A DNA stretch of 64,000 bases from Theocolax elegans (taxonomy: Eukaryota; Arthropoda; Insecta; Hymenoptera; Cerocephalidae), in NCBI GenBank assembly GCA_026168455.1, contig CM047425.1:43172711-43236710 (forward strand), in the 5' to 3' direction. The notes under the pieces are model-generated. The model was not told the origin of the DNA. It did no database searches and saw only the letters and a program-made list of their open reading frames with translations. Every line of letters begins with the position of its first letter. Position 1 is the stretch's first letter. Shown here piece after piece: positions 1 through 11,349 of the stretch. Both the position numbers and the translations under genes were made by a program.

Positions 1-371
1 GCATTAAAATCCCGTCCGATGACTATTGGCAATCGAGAGGACCTTGCACTAGTAACGATGGCGTCAAGGGATCCCAGAAATCCGTCGATGTTATCACTGG
101 GTGGAAGGTAGCAACTGTATATTCGCATACCCGCCACCTCCACCCACGTAAAATTGGAGAAGGGAGCGGCTATTTTTCCGGATATATGCATGTTTTCACA
201 TACCCAGATGGCCGCTCTGCCAGTGGCATCACTCACCCATTTCGATTCACTGAGATCCCTGTACTCCTCGCTGACGATAACAATGTCGGCCTGCTCTTCT
301 CTGACCAACTGTGCAAGCAGATCCTGGGCCACAGCACAGTGGTTTAGGTTGATTTGTAGCACCCTAACCAT
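1..371 (-). CDS. R1-clade LINE ORF2, endonuclease N-terminus (partial)
   Basis: The minus strand from 371 reads MVRVLQINLNHCAVAQ and continues open to the window edge, ending in GRDFNA. This is the start of the APE-type endonuclease of non-LTR retrotransposons, which nicks target DNA so that reverse transcription can prime there. Visible family marks are the LQINLNHC start, SEEY with the metal-binding Glu, and the (G)DFNA block. The family usually has GDFNA, so the R in GRDFNA is a substitution. The ATG overlaps the ORF1 stop, the usual arrangement in R1/TRAS-like elements. RT is not visible because the window ends. Alternative: another APE LINE clade; the double-knuckle ORF1 next to it favours R1. 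Confidence 0.85.
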   Translation of the reverse strand, partial: MVRVLQINLNHCAVAQDLLAQLVREEQADIVIVSEEYRDLSESKWVSDATGRAAIWVCENMHISGKIAAPFSNFTWVEVAGMRIYSCYLPPSDNIDGFLGSLDAIVTSARSSRLPIVIGRDFN

Positions 372-993
372 TTCTGTCAGATGCTTCAACCCTAGGTGCG
401 GCTATGTTCTTATCGGCCGCGCAATCCACTGCTTTGTGGCACTCTTGGCCGCACCGGAAATACTGCGATGATCAGTCGACTGCGCTTTTGCAAGCCTTTG
501 CGAAGTGACCGACCTCGTGGCATCGGTAACAACGCGTGATCGGCTCGCGGAGCCGAACCCTTCAGTTGACCCAGCCTATCCGAAGCTTCCCATTCCGTAG
601 CAGTTTTTTTGCTGCCGATGCGGGAAGAAGGACACTGGTCATCTGAGTGCCTCCATATGACCTTCTAAACTTTATATTTTCAGAAGGAAGCATATTTGGC
701 CCGTTCACCGCAGAGACTGCCTCTGCCACTTCCTCCGCCGTCGTGGCCTCGTCCATGTCCTTTATAGTAATAAACTCTTTGTGGGTCAGCATCTGGACCT
801 CTGCTAACCCACGTAATGTGGACGAGACCGCTGCCTCGAGGTCTTAAGTTCCTACGCCGGGTCTTCCAAGCTCAATCAGCAGATCCTCTCCTCTGGTACG
901 CCGGGTACGGGAGACTCTTTCTCCCAGCGGCTTGAGGTTTGGCGCGGCCCGTATTTGCCGAAGAATGTCGGCATAGGCTCGCCCTCCTGACAC
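367..993 (-). pseudogene. R1-clade LINE ORF1 (gag-like), 5' truncated and broken
   Basis: Minus-strand reading from about 990 gives YADILRQIRAAPNLKPLGER, then EDLLIELGRPGVG, an in-frame TAA near 844, then a long stretch with RRSYGGTQMTSVLLPA. After a TGA near 562 come two CCHC-type knuckles, CYRCHEVGHFAKAC and CGQECHKAVDC, with another TGA between them. These are the nucleic-acid-binding knuckles of R1-group ORF1, a protein that packages the element RNA. All parts lie in one frame with three nonsense codons, so this is a dead copy. The N-terminus is missing: the sequence runs into a (TG)n tract at about 1000-1100. The frame ends in TAG overlapping the ORF2 ATG at 369-371. Confidence 0.85.
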
Positions 994-1054
994 TTTTGTG
1001 TGTGTGCTCGCGTGCGCACGTGTGCGTGTGGGTGTGCGTGTATGTGTATTGTGT

Positions 1055-1092
<38 letters not shown>

Positions 1093-1110
1093 TTTGTTTA
1101 AAGCTGTGTT
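994..1110. repeat. (TG)n microsatellite at the LINE 5' break
   Basis: TG-rich run with a pure core at about 1058-1090. It sits exactly where LINE ORF1 coding stops, so the element is truncated into, or was inserted at, this microsatellite. Confidence 0.8.
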
Positions 1111-1173
1111 CCGTAACCGCGTATGCGTGTGTACAAGTCTAAGTTTCGTGTCACTATATTTTTTAAATGTCAT

Positions 1174-3246
1174 TTAAATTTTATTGTATACAGAACAAAA
1201 TAAAAAATAATTACAATAATCAAATCTACAAGATGCAATTTAAAATAATAAGGCTAAATTAATTATTTTTTGAATAAATAATAATAATCCATTTTTTAAT
1301 GGATTATACAAGATTAGTTAGAGTATGATTAACGTTTTAGACGTCTATCGAAATTCGTTACAAAGCTGTAACCAATGACAAATTTTGTAGTTTATAACAA
1401 GTTTTGCGAAACGGGATGTCGAATTAACGTCCAAAATGCGAAATTACTACTTAATCTTGGAGATGTTGACTAAAATCTTCTATTTCAAAGAAAAATTTTA
1501 TATTTTTGACAATATTAGCTGTAGTGTATGGTAAATAAAATGTTCAATTTTTTGATTATGTGCATAATTTATGTTGATTGGTAATTAAAACAGATGATGT
1601 ACTTATATTTTGAGATTGAAATTTTAAATATAAAATATAATTACAATGTACAAGAATTGTACATATCTTCCAAATAGATCAAAATATTGAGGAATATCGT
1701 AAACTAAAATATTACACTCAAAAGTACATAATTATTCAGAAATACTTATAAAACAATGGAAATAAACATTTTGTAAAAGAAATCGTATTCACACAAAAGT
1801 ACATAGAAAGATTATATTATCCAAAAAAAATTTTCGCAAGTTGTACGACAAAAGAACTGGAGAATTCCAACTATAAAAAAATGTTATAGACCAAAAAGTG
1901 CTTAGAATTAGTTAAAGATTATTGTCAACTATTTCGAAATTTTCTGATCATTTTGAGATTTAATAAAAACGATCAAATCTAATAAGAATTCATTCACAAT
2001 TTCTGAAAAAATCACACGTGTTTGTTTATCAACACTTTGTTGCATAACATTTATTTGGAAGGTGGATCCTTATCAAAAATAATATTGAATGTCGCTAAAC
2101 TAACCATCCTATTATTTAGTACAGACATGTATGGCATCATATCGCAAGTTTTAGCACGATCCAAATACAATATCAAGCTGAAAAATTGAAAAAAATTGTA
2201 TATTTCTACCTATTTTTTGTTTCAACAACTGTATTGCAAAAACGGTTACAAATAATGCGTATCTAAAGCCGGATTTCAAAAAGGAGTAAATATAATTTAA
2301 ACATTTTTATACAACAATTAATAAATGAATAAAAGGAATAATAAACAGGAAAAATTGAAGTAAAAAAAGCGTATCGAAAATAATTCGTAATTTTGAAGCC
2401 AAAATTTCGTAAAAGAAGCTGGTAGTGACGTTTGGTTATCCAAGTTAAAAAATAAATTTGGTTTACCTTTTCTTTATTTGTGATATATAGCATTGACGTA
2501 CATAATTATTATTTAAAAATAAAATTGGTTTATTTCATTTTACTTATTCCCGATTTATAACATTGTTCTAGCTTTGTTAAAGTTTCTACAGTTTATTACT
2601 AAATTAGAGATCTTCTTGTAGGTGTTATTACTTCCTTTAATTATTACTTAAAACAATTTTTATGTAAATTAAAAAGTATAATATTTAATAGTTTTATTTT
2701 GTTTTCAATAATCAAATAAATATAATCAATCATTTTTTATAAATTAAGACCAAAAATACTTGGCGATTTTATATTGATTTCAGTTCTTTTTTTTTGCGAT
2801 AAATCAAACTAATTTATAAAAAAAAAAATTTTACAAGGTTATAATTGTTGAAGCTATATCCCAGCAAATGTAATATTTTTAAAGAGGGATCGGAAAATAC
2901 CCATACTTGCTAAATTGATCACCTTCAAGTAGGTGTTATTACCCTAGTGAAAACGTAAAATGTTATAAAATGTAAAAAATTGTTAAAAAAAACCTAAAAT
3001 AATAGTAGAAAAAAGGTCAGAATTGAGACATAAGTAACTGTTACACAATATTTTTTTTAACATGAAATTTTTTAACCGTGTGCGAAACATGAGATTTTTT
3101 AACCGTGTACGAAACATGACCGCCAATTGTTTTGCGAACTTCGAGTCGACGTTTGAATACTAGGTCTTAAGGTTATCTGGACAGAGATTTTCCGGATCAA
3201 CAAAGTGTCGATAATATTAACTAAAATTTTAAATTGTTGAAAAGAA
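1174..3246. other. AT-rich stretch, no gene seen
   Basis: About 2 kb of AT-rich sequence with only short spurious ORFs. Around 1860-2020 some phrases (e.g. AAAATCACACGTGTTTG) resemble the interior of the foldback element near 10.4 kb, so part may be an old relative of it. Near 3061-3120 a 30-bp phrase containing TTTTTTAACCGTGT occurs twice in tandem. Confidence 0.5.
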
Positions 3247-4857
3247 ATGAGCTCAGAAAATGATTTGGAAGAAACTTATGACGGTTCAGTACCGACAGAT
3301 GTGGCTGATCAAGCAAATAATATTAGCTTAAATCTGTTGCCTGAAAAATCGAAACGTCAATACATCGGAGCGTATGAAGAATTTAAAACTTGGCTGAAGG
3401 AAAAAAAACAATTTCTCTGAAAGAAGAAATGTTTCTAGTCTATTTAGATGAATTATCAAAGAAATTAGCTCCTTCGACATTGTGGGCTCGTTATTCGATG
3501 CTAAAAGCCACTATAAGTACGTACGACAATGTTGATATCGGTACTTATAAAAGCGTCAAAGCTTTTTTGAAGAGAAAAAGTGCTAATCATAAGCGAAAAA
3601 AGTCGAAGGTATTTTGTTCATCTGAAGTACGGAAATTTTGCAATGAGGCCCCAGATGAAATTCATCTTGTAAATAAAGTAAATTTTAGTTACTATTGAAT
3701 ACTATATTATTGCTTACTAACCTCAAAATCAGGTATTACACTGTGATTTTGATGTTAGCGTGCTAAAAACTGAGTTTATTTATTAGTTATACGACGTTAT
3801 CAACCTAATTTCATTTACGCAGGTTGTTTTAATAATCGGCATATCTGGTGCATGTAGGAGGGAAGAGCTCACAAACTTAACCCTGAAAGATATCAAGGAT
3901 CTGGATAGGTCTCTTTTGCATATTAATATATCGAAAACAAAGACGGGAGTTGAACGATCATTCACTGTTGTTGGAGAATTTTACAATATTGCTCAAAAAT
4001 ATATGAAAATTCGACCAAAAAATTGTAAAACTGATTGTTTCTTTTTAAATTACCGAGCTAGAAAATGCACCAATCAACCTGTCGGTATTAACAAGATCGG
4101 GGCTGTGCTAAAAGTTATTGCCTCATTTTTAAACTTACCGGATGCAGAGCTTTATACTGGCCACAGCTTTCATCGCACATCGGCAACATTGTTAGTCGAA
4201 GCCGGGGGAGATATTACCGCTGTAAAGAAACTTGAGGGTTAAAAATCAACAACAGTTGCTGAGGGTTATATTGAAGCATCTGTAGCCCACAAAAAAAAAT
4301 TGGTGAACAGATAACAAATTCGATTTCAATTGCAATATCATCTACTTCGAAATCATGTACGTATTCTACATTGCCATCTACTTCGAACGCATCTTTGGAT
4401 ACTCCTTCATCACCCGTATACAGCAAGAAACCTCGTAAGGAAACTGCCAAGTCAAAATCAATGAAAGAAAATACAAATACTGTGGAAATCTTAAGTGATG
4501 CAGAAGAATGATCACAACAAGTAAATATTGTATCAACACCCGATGAGAACGAAATAGAAGAACTTTTTTCTACTCCTTTTCTACCGAATGCAGAAAATTG
4601 GTCACAAGAGCTTGTTATCACTTCGACCCCTGACGATAGAGAATTAGACCAGCTATTTTCTATTCCTTCCATGACCGATGAGAAAGAAAATTCTATTCCT
4701 GACGAGATGAATTAAAAAAAATGTCCAGATGCGCAGCCGATAACTTCAGTCGGTCAACGATTGAGCAGAAACACTATTTCAAATACTGAACGTTTTTTAA
4801 AGAATTTACAATTTAATAATTGTACAGTTAATTTCACTATAAATGATAAATCTTAGA
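3247..4857 (+). pseudogene. Crypton-like tyrosine recombinase, decayed
   Basis: Starts MSSENDLEETYDG at 3247. An A-run near 3400 carries a one-base frameshift, after which the reading continues TISLKEEMFLVYLDELSKKL. An intron with GT-AG ends (3678-3822, phase 0) joins it to VVLIIGISGACRREEL. The protein resembles insect Crypton recombinases, which join DNA through a catalytic Tyr using an R/HxxR/Y set. First Arg (GACRREEL) and the Tyr (AEGYIE) are present. The HxxR motif reads HSFH, so the second catalytic Arg is lost, and the GGW region carries a stop (TAA at 4240). An acidic Ser/Thr tail follows to about 4850, with AATAAA near 4870. No catalytic activity is expected. Alternative: a domesticated recombinase-like gene, but the breaks argue for a dead copy. 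Confidence 0.75.
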
Positions 4858-5029
4858 ATTGTTAAATATAAATAAATATAAATACTATTTACAGTTGTAA
4901 AAATATTTGTTTTAATAATTATAGTTCTTTACACAGATATATCGTATGTAGTTGCACATACAGTATCTTATATACATATTCTTTTTATTATACATAGTTC
5001 TACATTTACTTATTTTTCGTTTACTCGTC

Positions 5030-5064
5030 TGATTGTCACCCTCGCTACGCTCGGGTGACAAATC
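5030..5064. repeat. short perfect hairpin
   Basis: TTGTCACCC and GGGTGACAA pair around an 11-nt loop TCGCTACGCTC. It is GC-rich relative to its surroundings, and a second GC-rich phrase (TCGTCTCGCTCCGCTCGG) follows directly. Confidence 0.7.
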
Positions 5065-5144
5065 GACTCGTCTCGCTCCGCTCGGTTAATAATCTAGAAA
5101 CTTATTAACGTGTTTCGCTCACAGAGTGTTAAAAAATAGTATAC

Positions 5145-5236
5145 GATACACGTACACGGAACAGGTGATCCACACACTCGTCTTAGTTGTCAACTCGACT
5201 CGTCCGTGAATCACCTGTTTCGCGCACTTGTATCGT
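5145..5236. repeat. imperfect inverted repeat, about 29-bp arms
   Basis: TACGATACACGTACACGG..ACAGGTGATC on the left pairs with AATCACCTGT..GTATCGTA on the right, about 24 of 29 positions matching, with a loop rich in CTCG/CGAC. Possible small non-autonomous element or a regulatory hairpin. No function can be read. Confidence 0.6.
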
Positions 5237-6469
5237 AATCTACTATTTACAGTTATTTACGTTTTTTACAGTTTCATACTGTAATTTTCAGTTATTTACA
5301 TTTTCTGAAAGTTAAAAATAAGTGTGAAGAAAAATTTACGATTAAATAACTGTTATTTACAAAATTTTGCAGTTTTTTTACATCGTTTTCCAGTTGTTTA
5401 TAACTATTAACTATAATTTACATTTTTTAAATGGAAAATAATTGGTAGTAAAAACTTAAATATAGATGACTAATATAGCTGTTAAAATAGGATACTTATT
5501 ATTTTCAATATTTCTAGACGACTGTAAAAAATTGTAAAAAAGTGTTGAAAATGGAATATTTCAAAACTAAATCAGCGTACAAACATATAACTTTATACTG
5601 AGTCCCTCAGAGTGAATTCCAACATAGTTGTATAATGTCTTGACTTTGGAGAAGGTATAAGGTGTGCACTAGTCTCAATAATGCAATTCGACGTAAGAGA
5701 CTCAGAGAAAATATTAAATAACAATAATAAAAGAACTACTAGCACCTTCACTGAAAGCATATATACATTCGAACTACTTTCAAATATTTTAATAAATTTC
5801 ATTTTATTATAAATAGGTATTATTATAAATATATATTATAAGATTTTATTACTTTATTCTAACACATTGTTGTTATATTAACATTTGCTGATTCTTACTT
5901 AAATTAAAAGATATTTTATTTATGGGAAAAAACAAAAAAGTATGAAAACATATGCTATTATTTTCGAAGAGATATCCTATTATGAAACCAAATGCAAAAT
6001 AAAAAGAAGAGAAAATGTTGAATTTTGGCAGAGAATTTTGAGTTTTGATCATATGAAACATTACATTACTGTATTTAAAAAAAAACTATTAATATAATTC
6101 AGAGACGTTTTATCCCACTGACTGACTGATTAGTTTTTGAAATATTTATATTTGGCTTAAACAATTAATTTATTAGAATTGTATAATTAAAAGTATAGTT
6201 TTGAAAATATAATATTTTCTCAAGTGCTGTTTTTAAATGCGAACATCTGTTCAATTCATTCGAGGCTCTTCGGTGGATAGTATACATTTGTGAATTTAAG
6301 AGTCACTGTTGAAAATAGAATTGCTTTTAAAGTGGTGTTTTTGAATATGCGAACAGCAGTTAAAGTCATTTGAGGTTCATTGATTCATAACATACATTAA
6401 ATTCAAGTTATTATGTTTACTCATATTTTTTCTAACTAATTATTTTCTTTTGTTTAAACCCTTTTCGGC
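5237..6469. other. AT-rich stretch, no gene seen
   Basis: Only short chance ORFs. GTTATTTACA/CAGTTATTTAC phrases recur at 5250-5450. A motif around AATATGCGAACAGCAGTTAAAG..TCATT is duplicated loosely at about 6240 and 6350. Confidence 0.4.
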
Positions 6470-6690
6470 ATACATTTTTCTATTGACTATTCTGGCTTGA
6501 AATTTCTTACTCGTGGGTTTTCGGGGTCGCTGAATACGAATCTACAGTAAGAATTTTCATTTTTTCAAATCCAAGATGGCGGATAAAAGTCATAGAAGTA
6601 GCACATTTTTAGCTAAAAATGGGTACTCGGTGGTTTTTATAGTCGCTGAGTTTGAATTTTATATCAAATTCTTTATTTTTGTAGATAAAT
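6470..6690. repeat. subterminal repeat units left of the piggyBac gene
   Basis: Two direct, diverged units built around TTTTCGGGGTCGCTGAATAC and CCAAGATGGCGGAT. The same unit occurs inverted to the right of the transposase at 8550-9040, and once inside the TTAA-flanked MITE at 55226-56046. Confidence 0.7.
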
Positions 6691-6798
6691 TGATAAAGAA
6701 AAAGAGCCGCACTCTGCCGAACCCGGAGACACGAACGAGGACGTGGCGGTTATAGTCTCCATTTTTTGTTATCTTTTTTTTTTGTTTTTTTTGTTTTT

Positions 6799-8171
6799 GT
6801 TTTTTTTTTCAAGCTTTCTTCCTTTTTTAGGCGATATTTTGTGAGCAACCAATCCATCAACTAATACCAATCTAAATTTGTTCAAGGTCATAATCTCATC
6901 TTTGCTTATTTTTTTTCAAATAATATAAGAGTTTACAATTGAAAGATCAACAAAATGCTGGAATAATCGCAGCCACGATTTCTTAGACTTTCGATCTATT
7001 TTATACGTTGATATCAAGTGATCCACCTTATCGACAAATCCCATATATTTGTTGTATTCAGAACATATAACTGGACAATCAATGAGATTCAGTGAACCAT
7101 CCTTCTGCATTCGATTTACTGTTGTCATTTCACAAGGATTGTGGTAATTTGATAAAAAATGAACTCCTTTTTTGTCCATCCATTTGATATAGCGCATATC
7201 AGTTTTGGAGGTTCGAAAGTCATATTGTCCATATTTCATTTGTTTGTCAGGAATCACAGCTTTTGGTAAACCCTTACGATTAGACCGGACAGTTCCACAA
7301 GCAAATATATTTTCTCCTTTCAACGTATGTAAAAGATCGATACCCGTAAAAAAATTATCAAAGTATACATGATGATTCTTACCAACGAGTTCACTCGTCA
7401 GATCTTTAACAACTCGTGCCCCTAAATTCTTTTCACGGTTATCTGTCTTACCTGTATAAACTTGGAATTTGCAAATGTAACCAGATTCATATGCGCGAAC
7501 CCATAATTTGTAACCCCGTTTTACTGGTTTAGCTGGCATGTATTGTTTCAGGCTACTTCGACCTTTTAATTTCACCATAGCTTCATCATCAGAAGTGGTC
7601 TTAGTTTATACAACTTATCATAATTGGGCTCACTCCTTTTTGGTTCAGTGCTATTATCAGAAATATGAAGATTATTTAGAATAAATCCAAAACGGACTAC
7701 AGTCATCAATGAACTTATGAATGGGTCATGTACTTTCGGATCCAATGACCAATGATCCCGATACGAAGGAAATTTCTTTACCCCCATCAAAATATTAATC
7801 CCTAAAAAAATTTTTAGTTCATCTTTAGTTATAAGTATATAATTCTTTCTCTTTTGTTGAATGTAATTATTTGTTTGTTCAACTATAACATCCAAAAGGT
7901 CTTCAGGAATGAGACTTAAAAATATGTCTCTTGGAGATTGTACGTTATCCGAGATATTTCGACCAAAATCAGCAGTAAAAGGACAGTTTGCTCTATTTAG
8001 TGGATTTTTTGTCCATTCTACATCATCAGAATCTGATTCATTTTCACTTATATGTATATCTTCATCTTCCTTAATATTTTCAACTTCTACACCCTCCTCA
8101 TCCTCTTCGTCATTTGAATCCACAAGTCCATCCACAGACTCAGTATCACTCAAAATATCAGCAATTTCCAT
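6799..8171 (-). pseudogene. piggyBac-family transposase, broken
   Basis: Minus strand from MEIADILSDTESVDG (8171) through an acidic N-terminal region, then a DDE_Tnp_1_7 domain (SPRDIFLSLIPEDLL, YILITKDELKIFLGINILMG). Near 7580 the reading jumps from KLRPLL to DEAMVKLKGRSS with a frame change and loss of an estimated 40-60 residues, removing part of the region before the first catalytic Asp. The second Asp lies in HHVYFDNFFTG (about 7350) and the third in FVDKVDHLIS (about 7030). A TGA at 6916 is followed in frame by KKISKDEIMTLNKFRLVLV, so coding once ran to about 6800. The C-terminal Cys-rich finger is not seen. piggyBac enzymes excise and insert elements precisely at TTAA. This copy should be inactive. 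Confidence 0.9.
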
Positions 8172-8549
8172 TTTGCAAAAATTATAATATTTTATAAATA
8201 TAATGTGTATACTTTGTTTCAACAATGCTCCAAATATTAATAATAAGTAATGATTCCAAACGAGATGTCAATCAAAAACAGAATTTTGAGGATGTAGGAT
8301 TTATTTTATATAAAAAAAGGATACTATTACGAATTATATTTTATGAATAGTCTGTACGTTTTTTTTTTCACAAATACTTCAAATATTACCGAATCAATAT
8401 AAACTTTTATTTCACAATGATAATAATTTCTTGTTACATAAATCTAGATGTGACTAAAAATAAAATGAATTCTGAGATTCATTTTACCCGAAAAGATACT
8501 TGAACCAAAACAGAAAAATCCAAATTATGAACTTTACATCCTCTCTGAA

Positions 8550-9040
8550 GCACACATTTTTCTATTGGCTATTTTTGAATGAAAATTTTTACTCGGGGGT
8601 TTTTGGGGCCGCTTACTATAAATCTGCAGTCAAAATGTTCATTTTTGAAAATCTAAGATTGCGGATTCAAAATGGTGGAGGATATTTTTTTAAAATCAAT
8701 ATTTCGCCCGAAAAATACTAACTTGAAGGGTTTCCGAAACCCCTGAGTTACTATTTTTTGGATAAAATATAGGTTTTGAAAACATTTTTCTCCGACATAT
8801 TATATCCGCCATCTTGGATTATTGAAAATGAAAATTCTAACTGCAGAATTTCAATCAGCAACCTCGAAAATCCCCAAGTTACTATTTGTAGGACGAAATA
8901 TAGGGTTTGGAAAAAATTTTCTTCCACCATATTGTATCTGCCATGTTGGATTTTCACAAATGAAAATTCTGACTGAAGATTCGTATTCAGCGACCCCAAA
9001 AAGTCCTGAGTAAGAATTTTCATAAAAATCGGATGATAAA
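8550..9040. repeat. about 131-bp tandem subterminal repeat, right of piggyBac
   Basis: Two tandem copies with a period of about 131 bp start near 8745 and 8876 with a third beginning near 9008. Each contains a variant of GCCATCTTGGATT and of CAGCGACCCCAAAAAGTCC. A further copy at 8555-8690 is in the opposite orientation. Together with 6470-6690 these bracket the transposase with inverted orientation. Confidence 0.75.
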
Positions 9041-9335
9041 TAAGCTGAATAATGATTTTTTTCTGAAAAATGCCCTTTTTTTACTATTTGTTTATTTATA
9101 AAAATTTAACAACAAATAAAATAACAATTTACGTTCAACAGTATTGTAGGGAAACACCTTAGCTATAAGAAAAACCTATAATCACCTATGTATTCGTATT
9201 ATTCAAAGTTTTGTCACGAAAAATAGCTGATCAAAAAGGTGGGTCAATAGTAAATAATTTAGTTTGATATTGTTTTAATGATTTTAAATAAAAAATGTAA
9301 AAATTAACTTTAATAATTGTGACAATGCATTTAAT
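9041..9335. other. AT-rich stretch, nothing recognised
   Basis: No ORF, repeat or RNA gene could be supported here. Confidence 0.4.
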
Positions 9336-9876
9336 GTAAGTCCTCATCGAACCCTATTCAAGTCCTGACCGAACCCTACCCAAGCCTCACCGAACCCTAT
9401 CAGCCTACAGACACGGGGAAGCCGCATCACCGAGCACACAAGTAAGAGCTCAGGAGTCTTCAAGGTGATCCAGAAGCAGCTTGAAGTCAAACCGATGCCA
9501 GGAAGTGGAAGAGAAGTCCTTGACGGCACACCTGGAGAAGCAGCATAGCCAGAATCACCTCCCATCGCAACCATCCAGTACAGCAAATAAACCTGTAAGA
9601 TTACTTCTTACAATGTGCACTATATAAAAGACAGGACAGGATCACACAGCAGTTAAACAACTGTGTATAGAATGGGTGCAGAAGAGAGGTTAGGTGAAAA
9701 CAACAACACATAAACCGAGTAGCCGTACGGTTTATAACTCGCCCAAGCAAACACGCCGTACTTCATTCCCGAGTCCTCGAGCCAGTGATCGCCAAGAGAG
9801 AAGGCCGAACAGCTAACTTCGTCGTCGCCACCAACTCGCCGTCGTTGTTGACATTCGTGCGCGGCAGACATCTTCG
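9336..9876. other. GC-richer block with promoter-like sequence, origin unknown
   Basis: Begins with three tandem copies (about 22 bp each, 9339-9403) of a unit around AAGTCCTGACCGAACCCTA. It then has a TATA box at 9622 (CTATATAAAAGACAGG) followed by CACACAGCAGTTAAACAACTG. The composition contrasts with the flanks, so it may be an LTR or other retroelement remnant. The TTAA element at 9877-11205 interrupts it, and 11206-11345 has the same GC-rich character. No conserved protein is visible. Confidence 0.4.
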
Positions 9877-11205
9877 TTAACCCGTTTACGCCCAAACTGG
9901 CATAAAATGTTTTAATCTTTCGACCGCTACTTTCCTTAAGTAAAAGTGATTCAATCTTGACGAAAATACATGTATTTTTTAATTTTTTTCTGCTCTTTCT
10001 TAACCTGATCTTAGAATGACGGTGTCTATCGCCATTTTTAAAATATGACGGTTTAAAGCTGAAAAAACACAAAAAATTTGACATTTTTTTCCAAATAATC
10101 ATGAATTTGACCCATAAGCTGTTATCGGAGGACGTTAAAACTCTAAATTGGGTGGAATACAGACCTGTACTAAAAGGATAAGATAGGTAGAAAATCAAAA
10201 TTTAAAATGGCTGCCACTGAAACACCTATTTTTATGCACAGTTGTAATAAAAAGGTTTACGATTTTTTTTCTTGATAAGTTTACATTTTGCGAAAAAATT
10301 TTATACAATAAAAAGTGTTTAAAATTAGTCAAAGAATATGTACGAATTTTTCCATAATTTTTTTGATGATTTTTTAATTTTTGCATTTTGGCCATTTTTC
10401 GAAAAATCCAAAAACCATTCAGAAAATTCTGAAAAATTCACACGTTCTTTGCCAAACGGGAAAAGTGCTCAAAATTAGTTTTTTCCATGTACCGAAAAAC
10501 ATTGTCGTTTGTTAGCCGCATGCATTGAGTACATACGTTGCCCGTATAATAAAATGTTTGTGGTGTTTTCTCCAAAAGTATCAACTCTGTGAAAAAATGT
10601 TATATAATAGAAAGTTTTTAAAATTAATCGAAAAACACGTGTGAATATTTCAGAATTTTCTGAATGGTTTTAAGGATTTTTCGAAAAATGGCCAAAATGT
10701 AAAAATTAAAAAATCATCAAAAAATTATGAAAAAATTCGTACATATTCTTTGACTAATTTTAAACACTTTTTATTCTATAAAATTTTTTCGCAAAATGTA
10801 AACTTATCAAGAAAAAAAATCGTAAACCTTTTTATTACAACTGTGCATAAAAATAGGTGTTTCAGTGGCAGCCATTTTAAATTTTGATTTTCTACCTATC
10901 TTATCCTTTTAGTACAGGTCTGTATTCCACCCAATTTAGAGTTTTAACGTCCTCCGATAACAGCTTATGGGTCAAATTCATGATTATTTGGAAAAAACTG
11001 TCAAATTTTTTGTGTTTTTTCAGCTTTAAACCGTCATATTTTAAAAATGGCGATAGACACCGTCATTCTAAGATCGGGTTCGAAAAGAGCGGGAAAAAAT
11101 GAAAAAATACATGTATTTTCATCAAGATTGAATCACTTTTACTTAAGGAAAGTAGCGGTTGAAAAATTAAAATATTTTATGCCAGTTTGGGCGTAAACGG
11201 GTTAA
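9877..11205. mobile_element. TTAA-flanked foldback element (piggyBac-type MITE), 1.33 kb
   Basis: Left end TTAACCCGTTTACGCCC at 9877 and right end GGGCGTAAACGGGTTAA to 11205 are exact inverted copies including the TTAA. The arms stay nearly complementary for about 550 bp (9877-10440 against 10670-11205), meeting around 10560. TTAA target duplication and CCC termini are the marks of piggyBac insertion, so an enzyme of that group probably moved it. No transposase is inside; the ORFs at 9653-10198 and 10884-11102 are mirror images of each other produced by the two arms. It lies within GC-richer sequence on both sides. Confidence 0.85.
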
Positions 11206-11349
11206 GCCGCACGTGGCATAAGGCCACGTACGCACGAAGAGGTCACGGCGCATGCGCTCCGCGACTTTCTCGCGTCGACGACGAGAACTCAGAGCTCATT
11301 CGACCGCCGAGTACGAATCACCGAGATCGAAAGTACCGACGTGACGATA

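Noticed and set aside
154..471. Plus-strand ORF of 105 residues
   Set aside because: Opposite-strand shadow of the LINE ORF1/ORF2 region, which has recognisable motifs on the minus strand.
844..1173. Full 109-residue minus ORF as a separate gene
   Set aside because: The first half is translated (CA)n microsatellite; only the end (YADILRQ onward) is LINE ORF1.
4214..4672. Minus ORF of 152 residues
   Set aside because: Mirror of the Ser/Thr-rich tail of the Crypton-like gene on the plus strand.
9653..11102. Two similar ORFs at 9653-10198 and 10884-11102 taken as duplicated genes
   Set aside because: They are the two arms of one foldback element read in opposite directions.
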